NCBI GenBank assembly: GCA_028820655.1
Contig: JAPPIK010000056.1
Span: 213,880 to 277,879, forward strand
Length of the DNA: 64,000 nt
Direction: 5' to 3'
Origin: Candidatus Poribacteria bacterium
GTDB taxonomy: Bacteria; Poribacteria; WGA-4E; JAJDTR01
Part shown: positions 34,356 through 43,987 of the stretch, in pieces
How the letters are laid out: each line of letters begins with the position of its first letter
Numbering within the stretch: the first letter of the stretch is position 1
Made by a program: the position numbers and the translations under genes
The notes under the pieces: model-generated
Databases searched by the model: none
The model's input: the letters and a program-made list of their open reading frames with translations, nothing else
What the model was told of the DNA's origin: nothing

Positions 34356-35222
34356 TTACCACGGCATCGTTCTATTCGAATGCTTTCGCCCAACCTCTGC
34401 CGTTTCCTCACCAGCGGACAATATCTTCACCCCTTCGTCAATCCTCTGGGCGACATTCTCCGGGTCAGCGCCATCAAGAAACGCGACGTTAGCCGATTCA
34501 CAGGCATTTTTCACTCGCGCTTGGGCACCCGCCATCTCCTCCGAATAAGGCGGATCATGGGCATCAGGCAGACCGAACGAAAAACCCATATCCCCGGGGC
34601 CCCATTCCGCGAAGGAAATGCCGGGGACGCTCGTGCTCGCTTCCGCGTTTTCAAGCGCGCGTCTATTCTCAATCTTTAGTCCGAGCATGAGTTCGCCTTC
34701 CGGGTTAAGCGGCCAGACATCGGCTTTGGTCTGATATTCCTGGCTCGATATACCCCAAATGGAGGAGGCGTTTCCCTGTCCGCCGTTTCCGCGCCGACCT
34801 TGTTCCAGTCCATTCCCGACAGCAGCCGACTGGAACGGATAGCGAGCCGCCTCGACAAATGCCCTGACCGCCGCTGGGTCTTCCGCATGGCAGAGCAGTA
34901 TGCCGTGCACGCCGCAGGCAAGCACCTGCTTGACCATCCACGCATTTGCGCGCATCACGCTCTCATTCGTTCCTTCCGCAGGCAGCGTGGTAATCACCGG
35001 GGGCGTGCGGTGACCGCTCGGGGTGGGGCCTCCCTCCACGAGACCGTGCATGAATTGGTGAAGTCCGGGGACATTGAAAAGACCGTGTTCCATCTCAACC
35101 ATAAGGTAGTCTGCCCACGTTTGGGCGGCTGTGACGCCGGCTTCGTAACTCAAATCGTTTAGTCCCGAGTAATAGATCGGCTGACCCTCTTGGAGTAGTT
35201 CGATTGCTTTGTTTATCCTCAT
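34356..35222 (-). CDS. HpcH/HpaI aldolase-like protein
   Basis: 288 residues from the ATG at 35222, which follows AAGGCGGA; another ATG five codons upstream lacks such a site. The phosphoenolpyruvate-binding TIM barrel pattern is visible: DYLMVEMEHG at about 36-45 (in place of DLEH), VKQVLACGVHGILLCHAEDPAAVRAFVEAARYPF, and a late acidic patch WGPGDMGFSFGLPD. The family cleaves or forms 4-hydroxy-2-oxo acids using a divalent metal held by E and D. This member has an insertion of about 40 residues after ARYPF, larger than in the canonical one at 49815-50579. Substrate unknown. It is 80 bp downstream of the XRE/MBL gene. Confidence 0.75.
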   Translation of the reverse strand: MRINKAIELLQEGQPIYYSGLNDLSYEAGVTAAQTWADYLMVEMEHGLFNVPGLHQFMHGLVEGGPTPSGHRTPPVITTLPAEGTNESVMRANAWMVKQVLACGVHGILLCHAEDPAAVRAFVEAARYPFQSAAVGNGLEQGRRGNGGQGNASSIWGISSQEYQTKADVWPLNPEGELMLGLKIENRRALENAEASTSVPGISFAEWGPGDMGFSFGLPDAHDPPYSEEMAGAQARVKNACESANVAFLDGADPENVAQRIDEGVKILSAGEETAEVGRKHSNRTMPW

Positions 35223-35313
35223 AATTCCGCCTTTCATTTCAATTGTGATGTTCCCGGCAGTGGGAGTCGGGATCAGGAGATTCTTCCTACAGGGGGTATC
35301 GGGATGTTAGCGA

Positions 35314-36141
35314 TTAAAAGAAAGGGTTGTGTTCCTTCTCTTCGCCGACTGTCGTCGATGGACCGTGTCCGGGGAACAGTCTCACGTCGTCCGGCAGCGA
35401 GAGCAGGTGGTCGCGAACACTCGTGATTTCGTCTTCATAAGAGATTTTTGGCCCCCCGACGGACCCCGCAAAAATCGCATCTCCCACGGCTGCAACGGAA
35501 CCCGTGTAAAAGCTGCATCCGCCGGGCGTATGTCCCGGAGTATCAAGCGTCGTTACCGTAAGTTCCCCGACCGACACCTCATCGCCGTGATTGAGTGTGC
35601 GGAACTGTTGAGAGCTGCGCGGCTTGGGCTCGTTCGCATGAATATACGTCGGGCAATTTGTCGCCTTTTCCAATTCCGGCAAACCGTCGGAGTGATCGGC
35701 ATGCGCATGCGTCAACAGAATGACAGCCGGTTCAACGCCAATCTCCCGTATCCGTTCCAAGATAAGGTTTGGGTGGGCGGCGGTGTCGATAACAGCCGTT
35801 TGCTTGGTAGCCTTGCAAATTAGAAGGTATGCGTTCACGGGGTATCCGCCGACATCCCCGGAGATTCGTTCGACATCCAGCTTTTCATCAAGTTCCGAGG
35901 GAACGGGAGCCGGTGCCCAGCGTTCCATGGCAATGTCAACCAGTTTACTCCCATTAAGTCCCAACGCTTTCGCGATCTTGTGAACCTGATCTTCCGTCGG
36001 TTTAAGTGTGTATGCCTCCATTTGCGAGAGTTGGGCATCCGTTATACCTGCTTCGTTGGCAACGTGGTTCAGGCTCAATCCATTGCCGCGGCGCGCTTTA
36101 CCGATAATGTCACCAAATTCGTCTTCAAGTTGATAAGCCAT
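35314..36141 (-). CDS. XRE helix-turn-helix fused to metallo-beta-lactamase hydrolase
   Basis: 275 residues. Residues about 10-70 are an XRE domain (GLSLNHVANEAGITDAQLSQME). Residues 90-275 are an MBL-fold hydrolase with an intact metal site: THAHADHSDG at about 144-153, histidine in DTPGHTPGG at about 200-208, D in AVGDAIFAG at about 218-226, and the final histidine in FPGHGPST. The fold is of the glyoxalase II/thioesterase-like kind. A DNA-binding head on such an enzyme is uncommon; it could be a regulator that senses, or destroys, its own effector. It lies upstream of the HpcH-like gene on the same strand. Confidence 0.82.
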   Translation of the reverse strand: MAYQLEDEFGDIIGKARRGNGLSLNHVANEAGITDAQLSQMEAYTLKPTEDQVHKIAKALGLNGSKLVDIAMERWAPAPVPSELDEKLDVERISGDVGGYPVNAYLLICKATKQTAVIDTAAHPNLILERIREIGVEPAVILLTHAHADHSDGLPELEKATNCPTYIHANEPKPRSSQQFRTLNHGDEVSVGELTVTTLDTPGHTPGGCSFYTGSVAAVGDAIFAGSVGGPKISYEDEITSVRDHLLSLPDDVRLFPGHGPSTTVGEEKEHNPFF

Positions 36142-36345
36142 TGTCTGTATTCTCCTATAATTTGATGGGAAATTAGTGTAACACGAAACAACCTATTTCA
36201 CTACCGAAAAAAGAGATATGGCGCGAAACAACCACGGCTAATTCATGGTTATAGAGTCATCGTCTCCTGCGTTGTGGTGGGCACGCGCAGGCAAGGCGAA
36301 AACGAGATATCGGTAGAACACGAGTCCTCACCGCGTCAGCACTCC

Positions 36346-36505
36346 AGTTGTAAGGTGCAATCAAGCGAGTGGATAGCGAGTGCGATAGAAATCCTATGCG
36401 CACCAGCCTTTGAAAACGCCGCCGCCGGTCAAGCAAGTGGACAGAAGACAGTCATACGATTAATGATCGCGATTCATATTCTCCACGTCTTGCATTCCAG
36501 CGGAG
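36346..36505 (+). repeat. 160-bp direct repeat, copy A
   Basis: Identical, base by base as read, to 36632-36791, offset 286 bp. It begins AGTTGTAAGGTG and ends TTCCAGCGGAG. The identity indicates a recent duplication or ongoing exchange. Confidence 0.85.
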
Positions 36506-36565
36506 TGAGATTTCAATTGAACACGACTCCTCCTCGCGTCTGCACTCCAGCGGAGTGCAATGTCA
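36490..36565 (+). repeat. two-hairpin dispersed repeat, copy 2
   Basis: Holds the hairpin 36541-36559 (arms TGCACTCC/GGAGTGCA) and the half-hairpin CCAGCGGAGTG before it. It is the inverted counterpart of 3003-3075. Its left hairpin is the end point of the 160-bp duplication. Confidence 0.65.
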
Positions 36566-36631
36566 ATAGAATCGCTATGCCCCCACTCTCCGCGCTCCGG
36601 AGGTGCGCCGTGTAAAATAGGATGATTTGAT

Positions 36632-36791
36632 AGTTGTAAGGTGCAATCAAGCGAGTGGATAGCGAGTGCGATAGAAATCCTATGCGCACCAGCCTTTGAA
36701 AACGCCGCCGCCGGTCAAGCAAGTGGACAGAAGACAGTCATACGATTAATGATCGCGATTCATATTCTCCACGTCTTGCATTCCAGCGGAG
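36632..36791 (+). repeat. 160-bp direct repeat, copy B
   Basis: Second copy of 36346-36505. The match stops at 36791 inside the GGAGTG hairpin word, where copy A goes on with T and copy B with C. Confidence 0.85.
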
Positions 36792-37433
36792 CGTAACGTT
36801 GACTGTTACTTGAAAGTATCCCATTATTCCATATCGGTATAATTCAATCAGCAGGTAACACGTGTCTTTTTGTCTATTCCAGGTTTTGAAAAGGTGTTGC
36901 TCTATAGAAGGGTTCTCACTCTAAAGGATCAAAGGAGTAGATAGCAACCGCGATAGAGATCTCGGCTATGTCGATAGAATCGTGATCCGTCCAATCTCCG
37001 CGCTCCAGAGGAGTGCTAACTCGAGTGTTACATGACAGAAAACATACCGATTGAAAACCTCGGGTATCTACCTGTTCGGTAATGCGAACTATTCTTCTCG
37101 TCGATTGTCTAATAGATGGAAGACGAAGGTTACTGCGCTGTCCGACAACCTATCGGATTTTCCCGGGTCGGGTTCAATATATAGTTTCCGTTTCAGGTGA
37201 ACTTGCGCATCGACGTGAGGCCCCGAATTATCGTAGGTGTCTATCAAGTGAAAAATATCATCGGATTTCAAACGCGCTTGCTTTCGTTCCCCGGACTTGC
37301 ACCGTCGGTTGTTCAACAGGTATTCTACAGGTTCCGGGGGTTCGACCGTACAATTTTGTGGCAATAACAAAAAGATTGGCATAATTCATGCATTACACTG
37401 GCAACTTGAGAACTTAAAGGAGGAAAACCAACC

Positions 37434-37670
37434 ATGAGACTTCAAAAATATCAGGATTTGGTTGCGAGAGTTTCCTCGGAGCGCCGGGGAATTGTTTCTA
37501 ACGGACTCGAAGGCGGTCAGCGCGAGAATGCTCTTTCCCGTCTAGAGGCTGCGAAAGCCGCTTTGTCGAACTTGAAAGTACAGATGAGAGCTGGCCAATC
37601 GTTAGATCCTAAGACCGAGATTCACCGCGCTATTGCGCGCCTAGAAGCCGCACCGAACGCAACTGTTTGA
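37434..37670 (+). CDS. small helical protein of unknown function
   Basis: 78 residues behind a textbook AAAGGAGGA ribosome site 9 nt before the ATG. The chain is charged and helical with alanine/leucine-rich spacing (ENALSRLEAAKAALSNLKVQM and EIHRAIARLEA), so a coiled coil or helix bundle is likely. No signal peptide, cysteines or membrane segment. A strong terminator follows within 40 bp, so it forms a one-gene unit. I do not recognise the family. The good start, terminator and composition make it a real gene. Confidence 0.75.
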   Translation: MRLQKYQDLVARVSSERRGIVSNGLEGGQRENALSRLEAAKAALSNLKVQMRAGQSLDPKTEIHRAIARLEAAPNATV

Positions 37671-37708
37671 AACCGAGAAAAACGAAAACATCTAACCGAA
37701 AATTTGGC

Positions 37709-37757
37709 AAAGCACCATGTTGCCGACGCTCCTGCGTCTTTGCATGGTGCTTTTTTT
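37709..37757 (+). terminator. rho-independent terminator
   Basis: An 11-bp stem (AAAGCACCATG with CATGGTGCTTT) encloses an inner GACGC/GCGTC hairpin and runs into seven T. It ends the transcript of the small gene at 37434-37670. Confidence 0.88.
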
Positions 37758-38086
37758 GTGTCAACGTTGTGCAAAATTTGGTCAACGCCGGAAGAGATAT
37801 TGAACAAGCACGACCGGGAAACGGTGCCGAGATAATGGGACATCGCGGCGCGGACTTTGGATTGATCTGTTATAGGTTATCTGTTATACTAAACGTGTAT
37901 GTCAATTCCAATGGGCCGTTGGCAAATATTAGTCTTACAATAGTGTCAGGTGTAACTCGATATTGTCACTAATGGCTGCGATTCATGATCGGTGTCGTAG
38001 TGTTAAAACAGTGTGTGGTGTTTTTGCCCCCTTGTGTTTCAAGCCAACCAACCCCGTTACCCCTGCTTCCTGCGTGTCTCACCTAA
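37758..38086. other. gene-free stretch upstream of purL
   Basis: About 330 bp. The purL promoter should be here, but I see no convincing -35/-10 pair on the plus strand and no purine riboswitch. Confidence 0.4.
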
Positions 38087-40525
38087 ATGAACCGTATGAA
38101 CGTTAAGCACATACCCATTCGAAATGTCGACGAGGCGGAATTAAGCCGAATCAGTCGCGAAGGCTTATTGTCGCTCAACCTCGCCGAAATGAAAACGATT
38201 CAGAGTTATTTCATCCAACAGGGGCGAGAACCCACGGACGTTGAAATAGAGACAATCGCGCAAACTTGGTCGGAGCACTGCGTGCACAAAACGTTTAAGA
38301 GTCGAATCGAGTACACGGAGAACGGCGGTACAGTTGAAATCATTGACGGACTGTTCAATTCATACATTCGCCGCGCGACCGAGGAAATTGACAAAGAATG
38401 GTGTGTTTCAGTTTTTGTAGACAATGCCGGAATCGTCGAATTTGATGACGATTACAACATCGCATTCAAGGTCGAAACCCACAATCACCCGTCCGCCGTC
38501 GAACCTTACGGCGGCGCCGGTACGGGAATCGGCGGCGTCATCCGCGACTGTCTCGGCACGGGCCTCGGTGCGAAACCGATTCTGAATACCGACGTGTTTT
38601 GCTTCGGTCCGTTGAATTTAGCTAATGACCAACTTCCCACGGGAAGTCTCCACCCCCGACGTGTCTTCAAAGGTGTTGTCGCCGGAGTGCGGGATTACGG
38701 CAATCGTATGGGAATTCCTACCGCTAACGGTGCAATTCTGTTCGACCCCCGGTTCACGGGTAATCCGTTGGTTTTCTGCGGCAATGTCGGATTGATTCCC
38801 AAAGATCGGTGCGAGAAATCCGTGCAGCCCGGCGATCTGATTCTTGCGGTCGGGGGCCGTACCGGACGTGACGGCATCCATGGGGCGACCTTCTCCTCTC
38901 TCGAACTGGATGACGCTTCCGAGAGTCTTGGCAGCGTTGTACAAATCGGTAATCCCATCATGGAGAAGAAGATGGTCGACGTATTGATGGAGGCGCGTGA
39001 TCGGGGACTCTATCGAACTATTACAGACTGCGGCGCCGGTGGGTTTTCATCAGCCGTGGGAGAGATGGGAAAAGACACCGGCGCAGAGGTTCACCTGGAG
39101 AACGTGCGGTTGAAATACGAAGGACTCGCTCCGTGGGAAATCTGGCTCTCTGAAGCACAAGAGCGGATGGTGTTGGCGTTGCCCCCGGAGAACCTCGAAG
39201 CAATGACCGAGTTATGCGAAGCCGAATTGGTCGAAGCCACCGTGCTTGGAGAATTTACGGATAGCCAGAAATTACGTGTGTCCTACGACGGGGAACTTGC
39301 CGCAGAACTGGACATGCACTTCTTGCATGAAGGGCTGCCGACACTTACTAAGAAGGCAGTCTGGGAGATGCCATGTTTTCCGGAGCCGCCCGATAGAACG
39401 GGCGTTACCGGGAAAAATGGAGTGTTAGATGGTAGCAACGTTCTGGATTTCACACAAGATCTTTGCGCGATTCTTGGAAGTCCCAATGTTGCGAGCAAGG
39501 AGTGGGTCATCCGGCAGTACGATCATGAGGTACAGGGCGGAGTCGTTCTCAAACCGCTTGTGGGTGTAGAGAATGATGGACCAAGCGATGCATGCGTTGT
39601 TACACCGGTGCTCGGTTCGCATAAGGGAGTTATCGTTTCGAATGGTATCAATCCCAAATACAGCGACATAGACCCGTACCACAGCGCGGCGGCGGCAATT
39701 GATGAAGCGCTCCGAAACATCATTGCTGTCGGCGGGAAACTCGAATCCACGGCGCTGCTTGACAACTTTAGTTGGGGAAATCCCGATAGACCCGACCGCC
39801 TTGGCGGGCTGGTGCGTGCGGCGAAAGCCTGCTACGACATCGCGACCGCCTACGGAACCCCGTTCATCTCCGGGAAAGACAGTCTCTACAACGAATATCG
39901 CGATACCACAACCGGCAAACAGCTCGCTATTCCGTCAACGTTGCTAATCTCCGCATGCTGCGTAATTCCTGATGTAACGAAGGCAATCACGATGGACGCA
40001 AAATCGGTGCAGAATCTGATTTATGTTATCGGGAAGACCTATGATGAACTCGGAGCCTCGCACTACTACGATATACACGGATTCGTCGGGAATAGTGTTC
40101 CCATTGTTCGTCCCGAAGAAGGGAAGGCCACGATGATGGCGTTGAGCCGAGCAGTTGAGGAGGGGTTGATAAAGTCCTGCCACGACTGCTCGGAAGGGGG
40201 GATCGGCGTTGCCGCAGCGGAGATGGCATTCTCCGGGGGATTCGGGATGGAACTCGATTTGGCGAGTGCGCCGCGTAGTGCAGAGGTTACAACTGATGAT
40301 GTTCTTCTTTTTGCCGAATCTAACAGCCGATTCATCGTTGAAATCTCACGCCCGAATCGCGCCGCATTTGAAGATTGTATGGTTGGGATACCGTTTGGTT
40401 GCATTGGAAGGATTCTACCATACCCGGATTTCAACGTCCGGGGGATTAGCAGAGAGATGGTTGTAAGCGCCAAGATTTATCAACTGAAAGAAGCTTGGCA
40501 GTCCACTTTCCGCGACGGCAGATAA
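38087..40525 (+). CDS. purL: phosphoribosylformylglycinamidine synthase subunit PurL
   Basis: 812 residues. PurL makes formylglycinamidine ribotide from FGAR, ATP and ammonia in purine synthesis. Segments of the family: TWSEHCVHKTFKS at about 61-73, ETHNHPSAVEPYGGAGTGIGG at about 130-150 with RDCLGTGLGAKP, GGRTGRDGIHGATFSS at about 255-270, DCGAGGFSSAVGEMG, and SGKDSLYNEY in the second half, with CHDCSEGGIGVAAAEM near the end. It is longer than the about 740 residues of the small bacterial type, without the glutaminase domain, which is encoded 24 bp downstream as purQ. A purS gene, needed by the small type, is not seen nearby. Confidence 0.93.
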   Translation: MNRMNVKHIPIRNVDEAELSRISREGLLSLNLAEMKTIQSYFIQQGREPTDVEIETIAQTWSEHCVHKTFKSRIEYTENGGTVEIIDGLFNSYIRRATEEIDKEWCVSVFVDNAGIVEFDDDYNIAFKVETHNHPSAVEPYGGAGTGIGGVIRDCLGTGLGAKPILNTDVFCFGPLNLANDQLPTGSLHPRRVFKGVVAGVRDYGNRMGIPTANGAILFDPRFTGNPLVFCGNVGLIPKDRCEKSVQPGDLILAVGGRTGRDGIHGATFSSLELDDASESLGSVVQIGNPIMEKKMVDVLMEARDRGLYRTITDCGAGGFSSAVGEMGKDTGAEVHLENVRLKYEGLAPWEIWLSEAQERMVLALPPENLEAMTELCEAELVEATVLGEFTDSQKLRVSYDGELAAELDMHFLHEGLPTLTKKAVWEMPCFPEPPDRTGVTGKNGVLDGSNVLDFTQDLCAILGSPNVASKEWVIRQYDHEVQGGVVLKPLVGVENDGPSDACVVTPVLGSHKGVIVSNGINPKYSDIDPYHSAAAAIDEALRNIIAVGGKLESTALLDNFSWGNPDRPDRLGGLVRAAKACYDIATAYGTPFISGKDSLYNEYRDTTTGKQLAIPSTLLISACCVIPDVTKAITMDAKSVQNLIYVIGKTYDELGASHYYDIHGFVGNSVPIVRPEEGKATMMALSRAVEEGLIKSCHDCSEGGIGVAAAEMAFSGGFGMELDLASAPRSAEVTTDDVLLFAESNSRFIVEISRPNRAAFEDCMVGIPFGCIGRILPYPDFNVRGISREMVVSAKIYQLKEAWQSTFRDGR

Positions 40526-40549
40526 GGGACAAATGTATACGGAGGCATA

Positions 40550-41332
40550 GTGAGGCCAAAAGTCTTGATCCTTCGCACGGCGGGCACTAACTGCGATTAC
40601 GAAACAGAATACGCCTTTCGACTTGCCGGCGCGGAAACAGCGCTAGTTCACATTAATCATCTAATCACTGCGCGTGCGAACCTAGATGAATTTCATATCC
40701 TCGCCCTGCCTGGAGGGTTCTCTTACGGTGACGATGTCTCGGCGGGAATACTGCTTGCGAATGAGATAAAATATAAGCTTGGGGACCTTCTGCGAGATTT
40801 TGTTAATTCGGGTAAGCTAATCATTGGTATCTGTAACGGATTTCAAGTGTTGGTGCGCGCGGGCCTACTTCCGGGACTTAACTCGAATATCGCACAAGAA
40901 GCGACTCTAGCCATGAATACATCCGCCAAGTTTGAATGTCGGTGGGTGCACTTGGAGACACAGAAAAGTCCCTGTGCTTTTACGCACGGACTGAAGTGGC
41001 GTCTTTACCTCCCAGTTGCTCATGCCGAGGGACGCTTCACCGCGCCTAGCCAGATCCTGGATCAGCTTGAATCCAATCGGCAAGTGGTGTTTCGCTATGC
41101 GTCTCGGTATGGAGGCATTCCTTCGTATCCCGATAATCCAAATGGATCCGACCTTCAAATTGCCGGCATCTGCGACCCCACCGGTCGAATCTTCGGAATG
41201 ATGCCTCACCCGGAACGTTTTCTCACGCGGCTAAACCATCCGCGTTGGACGCGAGACAGTCTACCAGAAAAAGGGGACGGACTTGGAATTTTTCGGAATG
41301 CCGTTGCTTATGTGCAGCAAAACTTTTCGTAG
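40550..41332 (+). CDS. purQ: phosphoribosylformylglycinamidine synthase subunit PurQ
   Basis: 260 residues, glutamine amidotransferase that feeds ammonia to PurL. The nucleophile is the cysteine of GICNGFQVLV at about 99-108; the catalytic histidine and glutamate are in MMPHPERF near residue 224. ALPGGFSYGDDVSAG at about 52-66 is the family's early signature. The start is GTG at 40550 after ACGGAGG. It is somewhat longer than usual (about 225-235), with extra residues in the middle. Directly downstream of purL and certainly co-transcribed. Confidence 0.93.
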   Translation: MRPKVLILRTAGTNCDYETEYAFRLAGAETALVHINHLITARANLDEFHILALPGGFSYGDDVSAGILLANEIKYKLGDLLRDFVNSGKLIIGICNGFQVLVRAGLLPGLNSNIAQEATLAMNTSAKFECRWVHLETQKSPCAFTHGLKWRLYLPVAHAEGRFTAPSQILDQLESNRQVVFRYASRYGGIPSYPDNPNGSDLQIAGICDPTGRIFGMMPHPERFLTRLNHPRWTRDSLPEKGDGLGIFRNAVAYVQQNFS

Positions 41333-41580
41333 GACTAAGGGTTGTTTAGTAGCGGCGTAGACAGAACGGTTAGATTTTGATTCCGACACTCCCGCCATGG
41401 GACATTGCGCATCCAGAGCAGTACCACAATTGTGTAGGACGTACAACTTCAGACTGTACCGGCACTTTCTTTCGTTCGCAACCAAAGATTATCTACACTA
41501 AGCAAAGATTAAGGTTGCATGCGGTCGCGATAGCGCTTCATACGCCGAGGTTGGAGAGCATAAACAATTCAGCTCGAATT

Positions 41581-42063
41581 ATGAAAGGATGGCAAGTGGA
41601 ACCCTCGTTGAAGAAAAAAGCGGCAACTCAACCTGACAAACTTCACCGCCATCACCTGCCGTTTTACATGCAACTTCCGATGGTAATCTCGTTCATCGTG
41701 GTTTCGATGGTAGGTCAAATAATGTGGACTGCCGCGGTCAATCTAAGTCGCGTCGACACGGGTTGGTGTGGCGTCGGTTTCGCCGCGGGGATTGTTATCG
41801 GATTTATACAAGGAAAATGGACGGGGCGAATGTGGGAGCGAGACTACATGCGAGTCTTGACGCGAGAGATCACGTTTTGGGATGCAAAGGGGGCGAGAGG
41901 TACAACTATTTTTGTGGTTCTCGCGCTTGGAATGCCGGTACTCTTTGGATTGTTGGTTCGGCAAACCTACGGCATCTTGGCAGGGCTTCAATCGTATGTT
42001 TTTGGGTTTGTCGGCGGGATGAACGTGGCGCTGGCGCTATGGGTGCGGCGGTTGCCGCGGTGA
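41581..42063 (+). CDS. small integral membrane protein
   Basis: 160 residues from ATG 41581; a GTG at 41596 with AAGGA in front is an alternative start. The frame stays open about 200 bp upstream, but that part is unlike protein and overlaps the intergenic gap. Four hydrophobic segments are predicted by eye (LPMVISFIVVSMVGQIMW, GVGFAAGIVIGFIQG, IFVVLALGMPVLFGLLV, and LQSYVFGFVGGMNVALAL), after a positively charged, cytoplasmic start (EPSLKKKAA). Family not recognised. It lies 250 bp behind purQ and just before an insertion element. Confidence 0.6.
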   Translation: MKGWQVEPSLKKKAATQPDKLHRHHLPFYMQLPMVISFIVVSMVGQIMWTAAVNLSRVDTGWCGVGFAAGIVIGFIQGKWTGRMWERDYMRVLTREITFWDAKGARGTTIFVVLALGMPVLFGLLVRQTYGILAGLQSYVFGFVGGMNVALALWVRRLPR

Positions 42064-42167
42064 TTGGCTCTCGCTAAGTTATGTGATAATACGTTTAACT
42101 GTTGATCCTATCTTACCATCCGCATTATTTGAAGTTGAAAAGTTGAATTTCGTCGTTGAGTATAGGT

Positions 42168-43987
42168 ATGACAACTCAACCTACCTCTTTGACTGAAATT
42201 CAGATAGAAAGACTTGATGATATTCCGCTGTTGATTGGCTTGCAGCAGCAACTGGGGCTTGATGTTATCATAGATGATGTGATTCCTCGTCACTGGCGGC
42301 ATCAAGGATTGTCGCTGGGTCAACGCGATCTACTACCGCCCTCGCTATCCGCTCGGTTGCTGATTGTGGGCTGGAATGCCTACATTCTGTCAGAAGCTGA
42401 CCACCGCAAGGTAGCTGTTGAACGCTGGGGTGTCGAGCATCAAGCGCTGTTATCAGAATTGTTTGGCACATCCGTCCGTCGCACCGATTTCAGTGATGAT
42501 CGACTGAGTCAACTGCTCACGCAGTTAGCTGACGATGAAGCCTGGCGCTCCATTGAGCAAAAACTCTGGAGTAACAGTATCTCCGTTTATCAACTTGTAC
42601 CTGATCGAGTTCGGCTAGATGCGACTCGTTTTAGTGGCTATCATACCCCTTGCGATGATGGGTTGATGCAACACGGATACAACTCAAACACGCCACAACT
42701 CGCGCAAGTGAAGCTGATGGCTTCCAGTATTGACTGTGGGGCATCGGGACATCTGCTTTCGACCGAAGTAGTGTCGGGTGAAAAAGCGGACGACCGGTTG
42801 TATCTACCGACGATTGACGATGTGCGTCAGATGGTTGATGAATCCGGGCTATTGTATATCGGCGACAGTAATATGAGCGCCATTGAGATTCGCGCCGAAC
42901 TGGCACGAAAGGGTGATTTCTATTTGATTCCGTTGGCGAAAGTCGGCGGTGTTCCGGCGCTTTATGAGCAATGCCTGCGGTTCATCGTTTGCGGTTCACA
43001 GCCTGCGACATTAATTTACGCCTCCGATAATGAGAGCCAATCGCCGCAACTTATCGCGGCAGGGCATGAGACAACCCGCGATCAGGAAACTACTCCGGCT
43101 TCGGGAGAGACCATTACTTGGCAAGAACGCATCTTAGTGGTGCGTTCCTTATCCAAAGCCGAAAAGCAGTTCGCTACTTTAGAGCGAAACCTTCAACAAG
43201 CGACAGCGGAGATACTTGTCTTAACGCCAGACCCCGGTCGTGGACGACAGCAGATTTGCACCGCCGCCGAGTTGGACGCAAAGGTTGAAGCCATAAAAGC
43301 GACGTATCAAGTCGGTGAGTATCTGCACTACACTGCCGAATGCGAAGAATCGGTGCAAACGCGTTACATCGGTCGCGGACGCGGGAGCGCCAATCGCCAA
43401 AAGAAGGAAATCCGCAGTGTTCGCTATCAAATCACACAAGTGATTCGAGATGAGCGGGCGATTCGGCAAGCCTACTGTCAGATGGGATGGCAATTGTACG
43501 CCACCAATCAACTCCAAGCGCAACTACCGCTTGATGAAGCGGTTAGACTTTATCGTGCCGCGCCGCGCATCGAACGCCATTTTCATCTGTTTAATCCGCC
43601 CCGATAGGGATATCACCGATGTATGTAAGAAACGATGACCAGATTAAAGGGTTGGTTTGACTGCTTTCGCTGTGTGTCCGACATTCTACCTTGATTGAAA
43701 TTGTCTGCCGACGCCATCTCGAAGCGCACGGTCAAACTTTGCCGGGACTGTACCTGGACAACGCAAACCGTCGCACCGCCAAACCGACAGCAAAGCGACT
43801 TTTACGCGCTTTCCATGGTATCCATCGCGTGCGATTGCCAAATCAGGTCGCATCTTACACCACCCCACTGACCGATTTACAACAACAGATTCTTTCGATA
43901 CTTTGTATCGCCACGTCAATTTACCAAGCTAGGGCGCCTGATTCACACCACTCGTCGCCTTCGAACGAACGTGCGGACAAACTCTAG
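42168..43987 (+). pseudogene. IS1634-family transposase, frameshifted
   Basis: The first 479 codons (to 43607) carry the DUF4277-like head (DDIPLLIGLQQQLGLDVIID) and the DDE-type catalytic core (LLYIGDSNMSAIEIRAELARKG). The frame then ends at TAG in NPPR, while the expected continuation is read in another frame: PIGISPMYVRNDDQIKGLV, a TGA at about 43661, then LLSLCVRH and IEIVCRRHLEAHG through to about 43830. So one frameshift near 43590-43600 and one stop divide the gene. About 33 nt of an R1 repeat are inserted in frame after LSLGQ. Probably inactive. Confidence 0.82.
42325..42364 (+). repeat. R1 repeat inserted within the transposase gene
   Basis: The segment reads CGCGATCTACTACCGCC then CTCGCTATCCGCTCGGTTG. 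It matches R1 copies between genes, for example 27969-28008. It adds about 11 residues (RDLLPPSLSAR) that the partial copy at 21820-22130 does not have, and leaves the frame intact. Confidence 0.65.

Larger units (their letters stand above)
36142..37081. repeat. gene-free repeat-rich region
   Basis: About 0.9 kb with no gene. It holds a perfect 160-bp duplication (36346-36505 and 36632-36791), copies of the two-hairpin dispersed repeat (about 36296-36345 partial, 36490-36565), R1-type words in reverse orientation (about 36355, 36640 and 36925), and two related segments at about 36560-36604 and 36967-37015. Confidence 0.6.

Noticed and set aside
37875-37905. Promoter-like TTGACA on the minus strand near 37.9 kb
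   Set aside because: No -10 box at 16-18 nt, and no leftward gene to serve.
38087-41332. Purine riboswitch upstream of purL
   Set aside because: No conserved three-way-junction words were found in 37758-38086.
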